DNA of 64,000 bases from NCBI RefSeq assembly GCF_963966145.1, contig NC_091049.1, positions 20,398,001 through 20,462,000 on the forward strand. Direction: 5' to 3'. The notes beneath the pieces are model-generated. The model saw only the letters and a list, made by a program, of their open reading frames with translations, was not told the origin of the DNA and searched no databases. Made by a program: the position numbers and the translations under genes. This DNA comes from Tenebrio molitor. Its lineage: Eukaryota > Arthropoda > Insecta > Coleoptera > Tenebrionidae. Positions within the stretch are counted from its first letter, which is position 1, and the number at the start of each line of letters is the position of its first letter. Below are positions 45,564 to 56,426 of the stretch, in pieces.

Positions 45564-47466
45564 CCCTTTAGTGCCCAACCATAGAATAATACATTTTTTT
45601 CTTTAATTTTTCATTTTAACCTTTTTGTGGGTGTTCATCTAAGACTAGTGAATTTTTTTGAATTTTTCCATCCAACATTTAAGATTTTCAAAATTTTGGA
45701 CTTAAAAGTCTCGTCAGGAACAATCACAAAAAATGTGATAATTAATTAATTTTAAAATATTATATATTAGAGCTTCAACTGACTACAAGAATTCATCACA
45801 TTTCAAAGAAAATTTATTTATTTATTACAGACCAATTACATGTCGTGGTACTCCAAAAAACATTTTTTTTTCTCATTAGAGCACAAAAAAACTCCACAGG
45901 TTGAACATTTGCTGTGGGGTCTAGACTGCAAACTTTTTGAACTGCACAATTCGCATCTGCCCCGTACTTTTTCATAAACGACCCAATGACTACCCCTGTT
46001 GCCAAGTCGAATGTCTTCGGGGACGCTGTAATTATACTTCCTTCTTTTTGCGATGGACCCAACAGATGAACCTCTTTTTTTTTATTAGTCATTATGAATC
46101 CAAGGCTAATAGAGCTTCGGAATTCTAATGTGGTCTTTTCTTCAAAAAGTTTGTTGTAGATTACGTGTGCGTTAACAAAAGCAATGTCCATCATACCCCA
46201 GAATAATCTATGCCACCATTTTCGAGACTTACGATTCATTCCGTAGTTAGCCCGACGTTGATCTGCTCTGTCAACGCCTCCCATATATTTATTATAATCG
46301 CTAACAACCACGGGGCACTTAATTTCTATGCGATTACCATCCTTTTGTGTCCTTTTCACAGTGGTTTCTTGGGTGCTATGAAAGTTTGATGCAAAATTCA
46401 CAATTCTATTATCCTTCCATTTGAAGACTCTGATGTCAGTATTAGAAATCCGGTAGTCGTAATCACCCCTCACCATGGTTTTATCGTCCTTCATGTTTGT
46501 TGGAAAACCCTTCCTTTTGCTTTGAATTGTTCCACAACCTAATGTATTTTTCAAACGAAGTTTTTCCAATAATGTAATGGACATGAAGTAATTATCTGCA
46601 TATATTATTTTATATTGATTCCAATCCGGTTTTGTCAGTGATAATACGACACGTTCACCCAAGCCAAACTCTCTAAATTCTTCTTCTATATTTTCATTTT
46701 TTCCTTGATATATCTCAAAATCAGAGATATACGCATTTTGATCAGCCTGACACCAAAGCTTGTACCCTCTTTTTATCGGCTTCATTGGGTTGTATTGTTT
46801 CAAGCTACTTCTTCCTTTGAAGAGGATCATGCTCTCGTCAATGCTTGTTCGGCGAGTGTTTCTGTAACACTTGCGAAATCGAGTATTTAGAGTTGATACC
46901 ATTGGTCTTATTTTATAAATTTTATCCTTGTTGTCACGCGGGATAAGGCTGTTATCATTACAGTGTAAATACCGTAGAATTTCTTCAAATCTATTCCTAG
47001 ACATAGAATTTGCTATCAGTGGTAAGCTTAAATCTGGACTGCCGTTCCAATAATGTTTCCAAGTCGGCAAACGATGGTAAGCCATCATAAAGTTTATACC
47101 AATAAAAGCGAGCAGTTCTTGTCTTTTCAGATTCAAATTTTTATTCCGTTGCGTTGCATAAAGATTACTCTGGTACACCACATTGTCAATTACTTCTCCG
47201 AGTAAGTGTAAATAGACGTCGGTTGGTGAATTGCAGTTACTAAATTCTTCTTCAATAGGACCTTCAATAAAACTGTAGTCAGGCATATATTCATCTTTGT
47301 CCATCTTTTTCCATTTTCGTTTTGCCTCTTCTGTATTGTTTGATTGTTTTTGCTTTGATAGAAGTTTCTTCTGATTTGATTGTATCTCTAGTCTCCTACT
47401 TTTTTTAGAAATAATGGGTGTCTCACTAATTTGTTCTTCCTGTTCTTCTAGTTCTTCTTTTATCTG
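45564..47466 (-). mobile_element. piggyBac element, 5'-truncated
   Basis: The downstream end is CCCTTTAGTGCCC next to a TTAA (45560-45563), the piggyBac target. The upstream end has no matching terminus or TTAA; the transposase coding region is joined directly to R1 reverse-transcriptase sequence at about 47466. Confidence 0.65.
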
Positions 47467-47919
47467 GTCGGGGCCTGGCGCCTTGTTGTTATTGAGCGTT
47501 CTAACAATTGCATCCAGCTCCTCTTCGTTAAATTTGTCGTCGGCGGCCTCCTTTGGTTCAATGCTGTAGTAGTCGCGTTGTACCATTGTTTGGATACGGT
47601 CGTTTCCGCTTGGGTCGTCATCAGGTAAAAGACTGTCTATCAGGTGTTGATTATCTGCTCCGGAGTTACGGTGATTGTCGCGTCGTCCCTGGAAAAGCAG
47701 CTTAGGACCCCGGCTCGGTGAAATTTCTCCGCCGCTACCTTGTATTACCGTGCCCCACGGGTTTGTTTTCAGGTCAGTTTCAGCGAATTTCTGCCAGCTT
47801 CTTTGTCTGGTTGCTCTAAGTTTCTCGGCGAATTTGTTTTTTGCTGCTGTCATTTGCCGGTGCAGGTATTTTGAATACTCCCAAAAGCAGTTGCGGTAAA
47901 AGAGATTTTTCTTGTTCAT
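45814..47919 (-). CDS. Chimeric ORF: R1 ORF2 linker fused to piggyBac transposase
   Basis: 701 codons without a stop. Residues 1-152 belong to R1 ORF2, between endonuclease and RT, ending in the RT entry motif NNNKAPGPDQI. From residue about 153 it is a piggyBac transposase: acidic/Gln-rich N-terminus, YMPDYSFIEGP, LLAFIGINFMMAYHRLPTW, then the three Asp motifs SIDESMILFKGR, IIYADNYFMS and KYMGGVDRADQ. The last about 45 codons (from about 45970) are in the wrong frame: the Cys-rich C-terminal zinc domain (RCELCSSK, KCSTCGVFLC) lies in the neighbouring frame. The catalytic core is complete but the DNA-binding end is lost. The true ATG of any product is uncertain. Confidence 0.75.
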   Translation of the reverse strand: MNKKNLFYRNCFWEYSKYLHRQMTAAKNKFAEKLRATRQRSWQKFAETDLKTNPWGTVIQGSGGEISPSRGPKLLFQGRRDNHRNSGADNQHLIDSLLPDDDPSGNDRIQTMVQRDYYSIEPKEAADDKFNEEELDAIVRTLNNNKAPGPDQIKEELEEQEEQISETPIISKKSRRLEIQSNQKKLLSKQKQSNNTEEAKRKWKKMDKDEYMPDYSFIEGPIEEEFSNCNSPTDVYLHLLGEVIDNVVYQSNLYATQRNKNLNLKRQELLAFIGINFMMAYHRLPTWKHYWNGSPDLSLPLIANSMSRNRFEEILRYLHCNDNSLIPRDNKDKIYKIRPMVSTLNTRFRKCYRNTRRTSIDESMILFKGRSSLKQYNPMKPIKRGYKLWCQADQNAYISDFEIYQGKNENIEEEFREFGLGERVVLSLTKPDWNQYKIIYADNYFMSITLLEKLRLKNTLGCGTIQSKRKGFPTNMKDDKTMVRGDYDYRISNTDIRVFKWKDNRIVNFASNFHSTQETTVKRTQKDGNRIEIKCPVVVSDYNKYMGGVDRADQRRANYGMNRKSRKWWHRLFWGMMDIAFVNAHVIYNKLFEEKTTLEFRSSISLGFIMTNKKKEVHLLGPSQKEGSIITASPKTFDLATGVVIGSFMKKYGADANCAVQKVCSLDPTANVQPVEFFCALMRKKNVFWSTTTCNWSVINK

Positions 47920-49270
47920 GTAGATTTTACGAAACCTCTCAATTTCGTCCGCCCACCAGTCCGGTCGATTTCTGTATCTACGCCTCTTTGCGCCTCTTTT
48001 GATGCGGGTTTTGATGTCGTTGTTGAGAGACTATGGCTGCATTAATTTGTGCTGGTGTGGTCAGCGTCGGAAAGTCGCGATCGAATTTCGCTTTCCACTC
48101 TTGCATTTCCACTGCAATGTCATCTGGCGTGATGTGGTTGCAGTCAATGACGAAGTCAGGAGCCTTTGTCTGCTGTCCGGGGTTATTTCGGCTTGTGTCA
48201 ATGGTGAAATTGATGGCATTATGGTTGGATGCCGCGATGTCATGAACCACCGACCAGCCACTAATGTCGTCGGCCGCGTTTTGCGATGTTAGGGTTAAGT
48301 CAATGTAACTGCTTCCCTTGGGCGAGCAGAAAGTCGGGATGGTACCTGGCTTGTTTATTATTTCCAGGTCGTTGTTAATGATAAATTCTTCGAGGGTTGG
48401 GGCCCGGCTGTTTTCTCGGTGGTCATGCCACAACGTCGAGCGGACGTTGAAGTCGCCTCCAATAAAAAATGTATGGCCGTCTCTGTAAAAATTCTTTTTA
48501 ACGTCGGCAAATCCGTAGTCAGTTCTGAGCTGGGTGGCAGTTAAACGCTTACCACAAAGACTTGGGTTATACCAATTTTTGCCGAGATTACCGCGATGTT
48601 TTTTGTAGACAGCTGTGGCATTAAAGGTGGGCTGATGTTGTCTTCATTGTATGTGATAGCCGACAGGAACTTGTCGTCGCTGCGGGCCATGTACTTTAGA
48701 CCTTTAAGGCCAGGAATTTTGTACACATCTGTAACTTTGCATGTGTAGGGCTCTTGCACTAGAGCCATCGTTATATTATTGTTAATCATCTGTCCCACTA
48801 GTTCGTTCGTCGCGCCCCGGGATTTTTGCAGGTTGATTTGCATGACGTTGACTTTAACCATCAACGTCGTATTGTGTGGAATTAATTGCTTCTTGAGCTC
48901 GATGTTGATAGATGGGACAGATGTTCTCCGCTGTGTGGTCGTTTGCGTCCTTTATTCCACTTCTTGTGCAATTTGCGCATTTGTGCGCTCGTTTGTCTTC
49001 CCTGTGTCGACAGTTTCTACTCTCGTGGTCCGTGCTCGCACAGTAGCCACACTGTTGCGGCGCGCTGCAACACTTTTCTATATGCCCGAAGCATTGACAA
49101 TTAAAGCATTTTGAGACTAGTAGGAAATCCCTGATCGTATGACATCTCCAGGTTGTGTACACGCGCCCAGTTTTTATAAAATGAACACGTGCGCCGGGGT
49201 GCAGCTCCACGACCCAGCTAGTAGTGTCGCTTCTTCCGCTATCGCTGTTTCGGTTTACACGTCCATACTT
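47466..49270 (-). pseudogene. R1-clade retrotransposon A (ORF1 3' part, ORF2 endonuclease and linker)
   Basis: ORF1 C-terminus with three knuckles (CFNCQCFGHIEKCC, CGYCASTDHESRNC, CANCTRSGIKDANDHTAENIC) ends at 48854. ORF2 starts at 48864, overlapping by 8-11 nt as in R1 elements (VNVMQINLQKSRGATNEL, the endonuclease N-terminus). A shift near 48545 leads to GGDFNVRSTLWHD, then SYIDLTLTS and SNHNAINF in frame 48433. The linker follows in the chimeric ORF. RT is replaced by piggyBac. At 49270 it is fused in frame to the RT end of element B. Confidence 0.75.
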
Positions 49271-51451
49271 AAACATTCCTCTCAGTCCTCTCCTGGAACT
49301 ACGGGCGCCCCCGACGTTGGGCATTATGCGGCCAAGAACGGCTGCCATCCTCCCAGCCTTTGCAGCGGCCCTTCCACATGGGCCCCAAACGTCGTATTAC
49401 GGTCGAATCGTACTCCCAGGTATCTAATAGACTCCCTCGGAACGATCTCTTCTCTGTCCAGGTGGAAAGTACTCTCCCAGGTCGTCTATTTCCGGTCAGC
49501 AAGACCGCTTCCGTCTTTCGCGCGGCCAGGCGCAACCCCGCTCCACCAGGTTCTGCAGATCTTCTTTTGTTGCCGCCATTGCCATCACGGCCAGGTCTCG
49601 TCGGAGCTCTCCGCTCACCGTCAACGTTCTGTCGGTCAGGTACGTCTGGACCATCTCCTTTACGTACTCGCTGACGCTGAAAGCGTCCATCGCCGTCACG
49701 ATCGTCTTCCACGAGGCCGTGTTGAACGCGTTTTCCACATCCAACGCGACCAACGCGCAGTACTCCTTTCGGCCCCACGAGCCGGAATTTGCAAGTTTGG
49801 CCACCTTCAGGACCTCCTCGATCGCATCCATCGTCGACAACCCTGCCGAAAGCCGAACTGGTTGTCCGACAGCCCTCCTCGTTCGTCTACTTCTTTCTGT
49901 AGTCGGGCCTTGATGAGATGCTCAAGTACCTTCCCCAATGTGTCAATGAGGCATATGGGCCTGAATTTCCGGTCCTCTGTCCCGTCATCTTTCGGGATCA
50001 GCTCCCCCGTTCGGATTTGCAGCCGTAACGCTTTCCATGCATCCCTGTAATGTTTGAGAGCATCTCGTTGGTTTTGGCCCTGTCTGTTCGACCTAGTCAA
50101 CTTTCTCCTGGCCCGGAGACATTCCCTCCTCGTGGATGCCACCTCCGGCGTCCACCAGTACACCGGCCTGCGTCCTCCCTCAGGCGGTCGTCCCCTTCTC
50201 AGGGCAGTGTCATACGCATGCCCGATGGCCTCGGTCACATTTTCCGGCGTGGGCTATTGCAGCGTCTCGAGTTGCCGTCGCAACTCCAGGGCGAGAGCTT
50301 CCTCTCGATCCTCTCTCCACTCCCATCTCGAATCCGCTCCCCTGTGGACCGCCACCGGTTCCCTGCCGAGCAGCCGATAGGTGATGGGACGGTGGTCATT
50401 CGACGTTTCCTGCTCTTCCACCCTCCACTCTCCCACTCGTTGGGCGAGTCCGGCGGAAGCACACGTTACGTCGATGATTGAACTGCCGCTTGCACCGACG
50501 AATGTAGCCTGGTTACCCCTGTTGAGTACTGTCACGTCACACTGGGCTAGGAGATCTGCCAAAGCTGCTCCCCTTGCGTTTTCGTGCGCGGACCCCCAAA
50601 GCGGGGCTTCTCCATGTGGGGTTGCCTACTTATTACCGCTTTTATAATTGGCTTTTCCTCAATGTCTTTGGTCCCCGTTAAGACGATGACGTCCCTGTCA
50701 TTTACAGGAGAGAAGATGCTCCCCTCCACCAGTTTCGATTTACTGAAGAGATCGTCGGGCCAGTCCGCATTGACGATCTCCGTCAAATGATTCGTACTCG
50801 GGCTGTTAGTCAGGACGCTCCAGATCTCGACCCTTATCCTCAATGCCTCCTGCTCCTCCTGGTACATTCTTTTGCATGTCTCGCAATGCGGTGTTGGTGT
50901 TTCAGGTGCCGTTTTCCTTTTTCGCCTTGCCCGAGCATGTGTAGCAGCTCTTGCATCTCCTCGGTGGTCATCTGGCTTACCGTGCTCTCAAGTTTGTTGG
51001 AGACTTCCTTAATCTTCCTGTTGGTGTTGTGATTTTCTCTCACGATTTGACAAAGCGCCTTGGGAAGGATCCCGAGCCTCGTCAGCAGCTGCTTGTATTT
51101 CCTCACAAGCAGGGTTCTCGCCTTCTCAACTTCCACTAGCTCTTCTTCAAGGGACGTTTCCTCAAGCCGTCTCTTCTTGACCGTTCTGTGTTTATCATGA
51201 TCCCACTTATACTCGAGTATGCTCATGTTTCCCGGGGACGGTTTTCGTGCTGCCGGGGTGGATGTCTCTTTCGGCGGCGAAATTTGGACGGAAAGCCGTC
51301 CAAAAATCTTCTTCCTGGTATGTTCCTCAGATTTCCTGGGCGTCTGCTGTTCTATGTCAACCTTCACCGGAGTCTCGGCTGATTCATTTTCTTTGAGGGT
51401 TTGTGGTGCTCCCTCACCAGTGTTGATTTTTGTACTTTGTTGATTATTCAT
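49270..51451 (-). pseudogene. R1-clade retrotransposon B, internally deleted
   Basis: ORF1 N-terminus (51451-50840, 203 codons, charged with a coiled coil around LVEVEKARTLLVRKYKQLL) shifts frame near 50860 and runs to about 50600. There it is joined to the endonuclease C-terminal half (GSAHENARGAALADLLAQC, SSIIDVTC). RT pieces follow: KFRPICLIDTLGKVLEHL, SDNQFGFRQG, ALVALDVENAFNTASW. A second deletion removes the catalytic box, leading to LRLAARKTEAVLL and RYLGVRFD. Most of ORF1's knuckles, the endonuclease start and the RT active site are missing. Confidence 0.75.
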
Positions 51452-51479
51452 ACGATATACGTTGTCACCCCCCAGGTGA

Positions 51480-54400
51480 CAGGTGACAGGATGACTATCT
51501 CGGTTTTCTCAGCCGCCAGCTTTATATTCATGACTTCCAGCGTCCACGTTGTCCTCTACCTTATCCCGGTCGCAGTGAAGATGTACCTCTCACTCAGGTA
51601 CGATTGTACAATTTTTTTTTCTAGCATTTCTTATATCCAAGATGATAAGAATACCCTCCTTCCATTGTTCCTGCCATCTCAGAATGTATCTACGCCGCCC
51701 CTCCATCCTGCTAAGACTCGGATTCCTTCTTCTGGCCCTTCTCTCCTCTATCAAGAGTGAAACGGGCGGAACTCACGCGAGGACTTGCACCGCCTCTGTC
51801 GACACCGTCCTATAGGCACCGACTATCTGGAGCAAAGCCCGCCTTTGAATTCTGGTCAATACCTCCCAGTCCTTCCTGTATCTCAGTCGAGGTCCCCACG
51901 ATTCCGAACCGTAGAGCAGGGTCGAAGTGGCCACCGACATCAGCAGTCTCCTAGTACAGCTCGATGGCCCCCTCATCGCCGCTATGACGCCCTCTGTCTT
52001 CTGCGCCGCAAACTGCACGTGCTGCGCGAAGCTTTCTTGACTGTCCAGGACCACTCCAAGATATTTAATGGAGTTCTTGGGCTTTAACTTCAACTCCGGC
52101 TACCTCGAATTTGACCTCTCTCATCCTCCTGTTTCCCAGCAGCAGGATCCCTTCGGTTTTCTGGACTGCAAGTCTCAAGGACGCTCCCTCGATCCACCGG
52201 GCCACTATGTTTAGAGCCTCGTTCGTCAAGGCCACGAGCTCCTCGCGGCACCGCATAGATAGTACCGCGATGTCGTTGGCGAAAGCCATGTTCGGCATCC
52301 CACCAGCAGCTCCAACTCCAAGACCTCGTTGTAGAAGATGTTCCACAGGGTGGGGCCCAGGATTGAGCCCTGTGGAACCCCACACGTCACTGGTACCGTC
52401 GCATCATCGCCCACCATGAGTTTCCACTCTTGGAGGTAACTATCAATCACTGCCCTGAGTTCGGTGGAGATCCCGACCCTCTAACGCTTCGGCTATGCCC
52501 TCCCACGGAACCCCGCTAAAGGCATTCTCCACGTCCAGTGTAGTAAAGGCGCACAGATCCTTTCGCCCCCACGAACCGCGTTGAGCTATCCTCTTAAAGA
52601 CCAGCACGTCCTCTATGGCGTCGATGGTTGACATGCCCTCACGGAAGCCGAACTGTCTCTACGACAGTCCTCCCTTCTCCACCCCGACGAGAAGCCTGGC
52701 CCTGATCAGGTGTTCGTAAAGCTTTCCCATCACGTACAGGTGGCAGATGGGTCTGACCTTAGGCCTACCCTCTTCGTCCGTCTCCTTTTTTGGGATAAGG
52801 ACCAATCTTCCTACCTTGCATGGTTCCGGGAAATGTCCAGGAGCCTTTCCTCCCCTGAGTCTTTCCGCCGCTGCTCTCAGCTCGTCTAACGTAAACGGTG
52901 TACACGTCGCGACGGGTGGCATCGGTCTGTGTCTCTCTAGTCTCGGCGGAAACAGCTTTGCCACCGCGTGGCATAGTCCTCGCACCCATCTTCCTGGTGA
53001 CGATCCGATAGGCCCTACCCCAAGGATCCTTGTCGACCTCCTCCAGCAAGGATTCCCATGCGACGGCTTTGGACTTTCATATCTCCTTCTACGGAGCTTG
53101 TTTCGCCACTTTAATCGCAGCCATAAACTGTTCAATCGAACGTTTGTCAGACCCTTTTTTTCTGACGGCCCTTTCAAGTTCGCGGCGGGCTCTTTGCAGA
53201 CCCGCACGGTACTTGGCCACTTCAGGTGATCACCAGTAGACTTCTCTCCTGCCCCCCTGGCGTGTCCTGCCTCGTTTTAGGCTCCCCACGAGATGAGCAT
53301 CCTCTGTAGTTTGGCAGCAACTTGTCCTCTCCGAGCCTCGTTCCATCGCCAGGCCGTACAGTAATGGAGGGTATCCGCTTCCCCTGGTGCCTCGTCCAAG
53401 GTGAAGGTAATGTGAGTAGGTGGTCGCTCCCACATTCCCTATCGGTGACTATCCACCGGCTGATCTTTAGCACGGCGACCCAAAGGTGATATCGATAATG
53501 GAGCTGCTCGCTCCAGGAACGAAAGTACGCACGTCTCCTTGATTCATAGTCACCATGCCCAACTCCGCTATCAGGTCGGCCAGCGCGGTTCTTCTCTTAT
53601 CTTCTACCCTCGATCCCCATATATAGGCCTTCGCGTTCAGATCGATGTCTTCTCTGGTGTCTCGGTGTTAGAGGCTCGGAGGTTACTGCGGGCTGATTGT
53701 CAAACCTGCCCAGCTGACTGAGACGTACGCCTTTTAGGCTTCCTTTCTCCGTCCTGCCGCCTCATTTGTTCGACCGCCGCCTTGTAGTTCTTCCACCTCG
53801 TGCTTCTGGCCAGGTGGCCCGACTCCCCGCACGAATAGCAATTCGGCGCCTCCTCTGAGCAGTTTGTTGCGAAGTGGTTTGAACCCCAGCATCTGTAACA
53901 CTCTTCTTTCCTCTCGACGTCACTCTTACAGTCCGTCGCTAGGTGCCCCCTGTGCCATTCTGGTATTGACTGTGCCCATCGCGTAGGTCTTCCTGCTCTT
54001 TGCACCTTGTTTCGGCTTTTTGATTCGGACCTCTATCTGTCCAATATCGTCGCCCTCCTCTGCACAGATGGCCTCTCGGATCTCTTCCTCGGAGACCACA
54101 TTATCAACGTCCCTCAACATGATTGTCTTCTTGGGCTCGTGCCAGATTATCTTGGCCTTGTCTTTCGTGCAACTCTCGGCCGCTCTCTTGAACGACACGC
54201 TGACCCCGATCTCTTGCGAGTTAATGCTGGTCCGCATTAACTGCAGCACCTGCGTCGTGTAGATGCACAGTGTCGTCTCCGTTCCGTGGAAGACCGCTTC
54301 AACCATCTTCCTCAGGCGCTCCACTCCCATGCAATTAACATGATGCATGGTCACCCTCCCGTCGCTCTCAGTTTCTTTCCTGTGCTCGCAGAGCTTACTC

Positions 54401-54594
54401 CATAGGTCCCCCTCCGTACCGTCGTGCATTATCCTGACGACCTTGCGCCTCACTACCTCACCAGGTAGTTGGGACCTAACTCTGGTCGTTTTCTCGACCA
54501 CGTCCACCTCGCGTTCAACGAATCTGAGTTCGGGGTATCTTTCCCGGAAAGCCCTTTGGATGCCTTTGTCCATGTCTTTGTCCTCCGGCTTCAC
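51480..54594 (-). pseudogene. R1-clade retrotransposon C, internally deleted
   Basis: ORF1 (54594-53926, 222 codons, then frame 54005-53700) ends with knuckles CYRCWGSNHFATNC and CYSCGESGHLARS. It is followed directly by the endonuclease C-terminal half (LNAKAYIWGSRVEDKRR, SSIIDITFGS) at 53640-53470. RT: VRPICHLYVMGKLYEHLI, FTTLDVENAFSGVPW, VPQGSILGPTLWN and FANDIAVLSM, where the usual ADD box reads AND. The C-terminal RT and LLYGSESWG follow to about 51770. There are many frameshifts. It is GC-rich like A and B and lies head to tail with them. Confidence 0.8.
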
Positions 54595-54599
54595 CAGCG

Positions 54600-55496
54600 G
54601 GACCTTCGTAACGTCGTCCTTCGTCTCGAAGGAGGTAGATTACATAAAAACAATGCCTCGTAATTCAAACTTTATTCAAAATTTAAAAAAAAAAACAATA
54701 AAAGTAAACATAAACGCTTAAAAACTATATATTGAAAAACAAATAGTAGTTTATTTAACGAGTTTGTGTGTAAATTGGGCCTTTTTTGGCACTCGTGGGC
54801 CTTTAAAACGCTCGTTTAACTCGCGTTTTAAACTGGCCCACTCATGTCAAAAAAGACCCAATTTACACACGAACGAGTTGAATACAACGTTTTTTTGTTC
54901 GACGAGCCCCTTAAAGGCTCCAAATAGCTTAAAAACTTTAAAATTAACTTGACGTTTCGTTTTGACAAGTGTTGACGTTTATCAAAATCCGTTCACATAG
55001 GAGAAAATTCTCAAATTCTGACAGTGTCGAACAAAAAAAACACTTAACACCACTCATTGATATCTACAGAACCAAGAAACAGTAATTTATTCAATCTTTC
55101 CCCAAGTCTTTTTTTGTAAAAGTGCGACGAAGAATTTCGTCGAATTTATTGGTGAGGGGTGAGGAATAAAAAGGGGAAGGAAAAAAATGCAGTCTGTCTT
55201 TTGTTTGAGGAGCGACTCGGAGAGCGATGTGTTCTGATTGATGTCTCACAAGCCACTGACTGACAGCGGAAGGAAACGGTACATTTTTCATTCCCCCCCG
55301 AAGGGGGGCGGGCTGCTGAGGCTTTCAGCCTTTTCAGCCACACTGACGGGAAGATTCGGGATGGGTACGGTGAGGATGGGTGCGGAAGGAAGGTGGTAGG
55401 TACTGAGAGGTTGATACTGACCCAGCATTCGCCTTATCTGTGATATGAGACATACCACGATGTGATGGTGTGGGGAAACCTCTGAAAAAAACCCAC
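54600..55496. repeat. Foldback repeat and AT-rich spacer
   Basis: 54745-54885 is a foldback: TTTAACGAGTTTGTGTGTAA and the complement ending near 54880, with AAATTGGGCC arms around an AACGCTCG/CGCGTTTT centre. A related arm forms the tail of the hAT gene at 43.43 kb. CTGACTGACAGCGG occurs here (about 55256) and again at about 55583. No gene in 54890-55496. Confidence 0.65.
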
Positions 55497-55577
55497 ACCT
55501 GGTCAGGCGGCACCGGGGTTAGAACCCGGGACCTCCCGAATGTAAAGTGGCGCGCTAGGCGCTTGGCCACAGTACTC
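55497..55577 (-). repeat. tRNA-derived SINE-like head
   Basis: Read on the - strand: an A-box-like TGGCCAAGCGCC, then TAGCGCGCC, and about 35 nt on a B-box GGTTCTAACCC within CCCGGGTTCTAACCCCGG. These are in the order of internal Pol III promoters. The 5' acceptor stem does not pair with the 3' one, so it is not a working tRNA gene. A SINE or tRNA-like repeat is most likely. Confidence 0.5.
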
Positions 55578-55610
55578 GGTTACTGACTGACAGCGGCGAA
55601 ATGTCCCATA

Positions 55611-55620
55611 TTTATAGTGC
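55611..55620 (-). promoter_or_regulatory. TATA-like box upstream of the tRNA-like unit
   Basis: ACTATAAATA on the - strand, about 35 bp upstream of the tRNA-like head. It may be chance; no transcript start is known. Confidence 0.25.
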
Positions 55621-56426
55621 CGGGCGATCGGACAGGCGCTCGATCGTCGACTCTGGTTGGTCGGCCAATCGCGTTCCAGTGTTTGCGACCTGCCGTTCGC
55701 CGGCTCTGATTGGTCGGCTCGCTGTTCGCGCGAGTCGACCAACTTGGTTCCAGTCTTGGAACCTTCGGTGGCTGGCGTCTCCGAACGGTATCATTATGAT
55801 AATTTATTCATTTTCCGCTTCACATTTTGCTACCTACCCAAATTTTTCCAATAGATGAATTGTTGAATCCATATAATTGAGAATTACTTACTAAATCCTA
55901 CATCCATCTGTGAACTTATAATATTTGTCGTGTCTTTATCGTTTAAATATTATTTTATATAAATACAGGGTGTCCCAGAACTGGCTCCCCAGAGAAAAAA
56001 GGGAGCCTTAGGGCGAATATATTAACGTGTATTTTGAAGAAAAAAAGTCCTATCTCAAATGATAACCGAGAAAAGACATTCTGAAGTTGACCAATTAGAG
56101 ATGAGCATCATTAAGGTGGAATAATCGCAATTTTGCGTTGCCTAGGTTTCCTTTTTATCCGTAAACCTCTAGAGCGCGTTCATAAAATATGGGCGAAGGT
56201 AGAGTGTGGGGAATATCACGTGACTGCAGTGTCACTCCGGCATTATGAATGGAATCGGGTAAACGCGTGTTTTTTGTTTTTGTAAATGTCAACATTGTCA
56301 ACTCACATTTAATTGTCATCTATTTAACCACCTGCTTAAATGAAGATCAACAGATTAAAAATGCAAATTGACGAAAGAAAAATAAAATTGTTTCTGGGGC
56401 AATTTCTTCTGCAAAAAATAGTTAGA

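Noticed and set aside
49139..50050. 303-codon open frame on the + strand
   Set aside because: It is the antisense of the R1 element B/A reverse-transcriptase and ORF1 coding sequence in a GC-rich stretch; no family features, and R1 motifs are clear on the other strand.
55497..55577. Functional tRNA gene
   Set aside because: The acceptor stem does not pair and there is no clear anticodon arm; only the Pol III boxes are recognisable.
55503..55742. 79-codon frame on the - strand through the tRNA-like unit
   Set aside because: It simply crosses the A and B boxes of the SINE-like repeat; not a protein gene.
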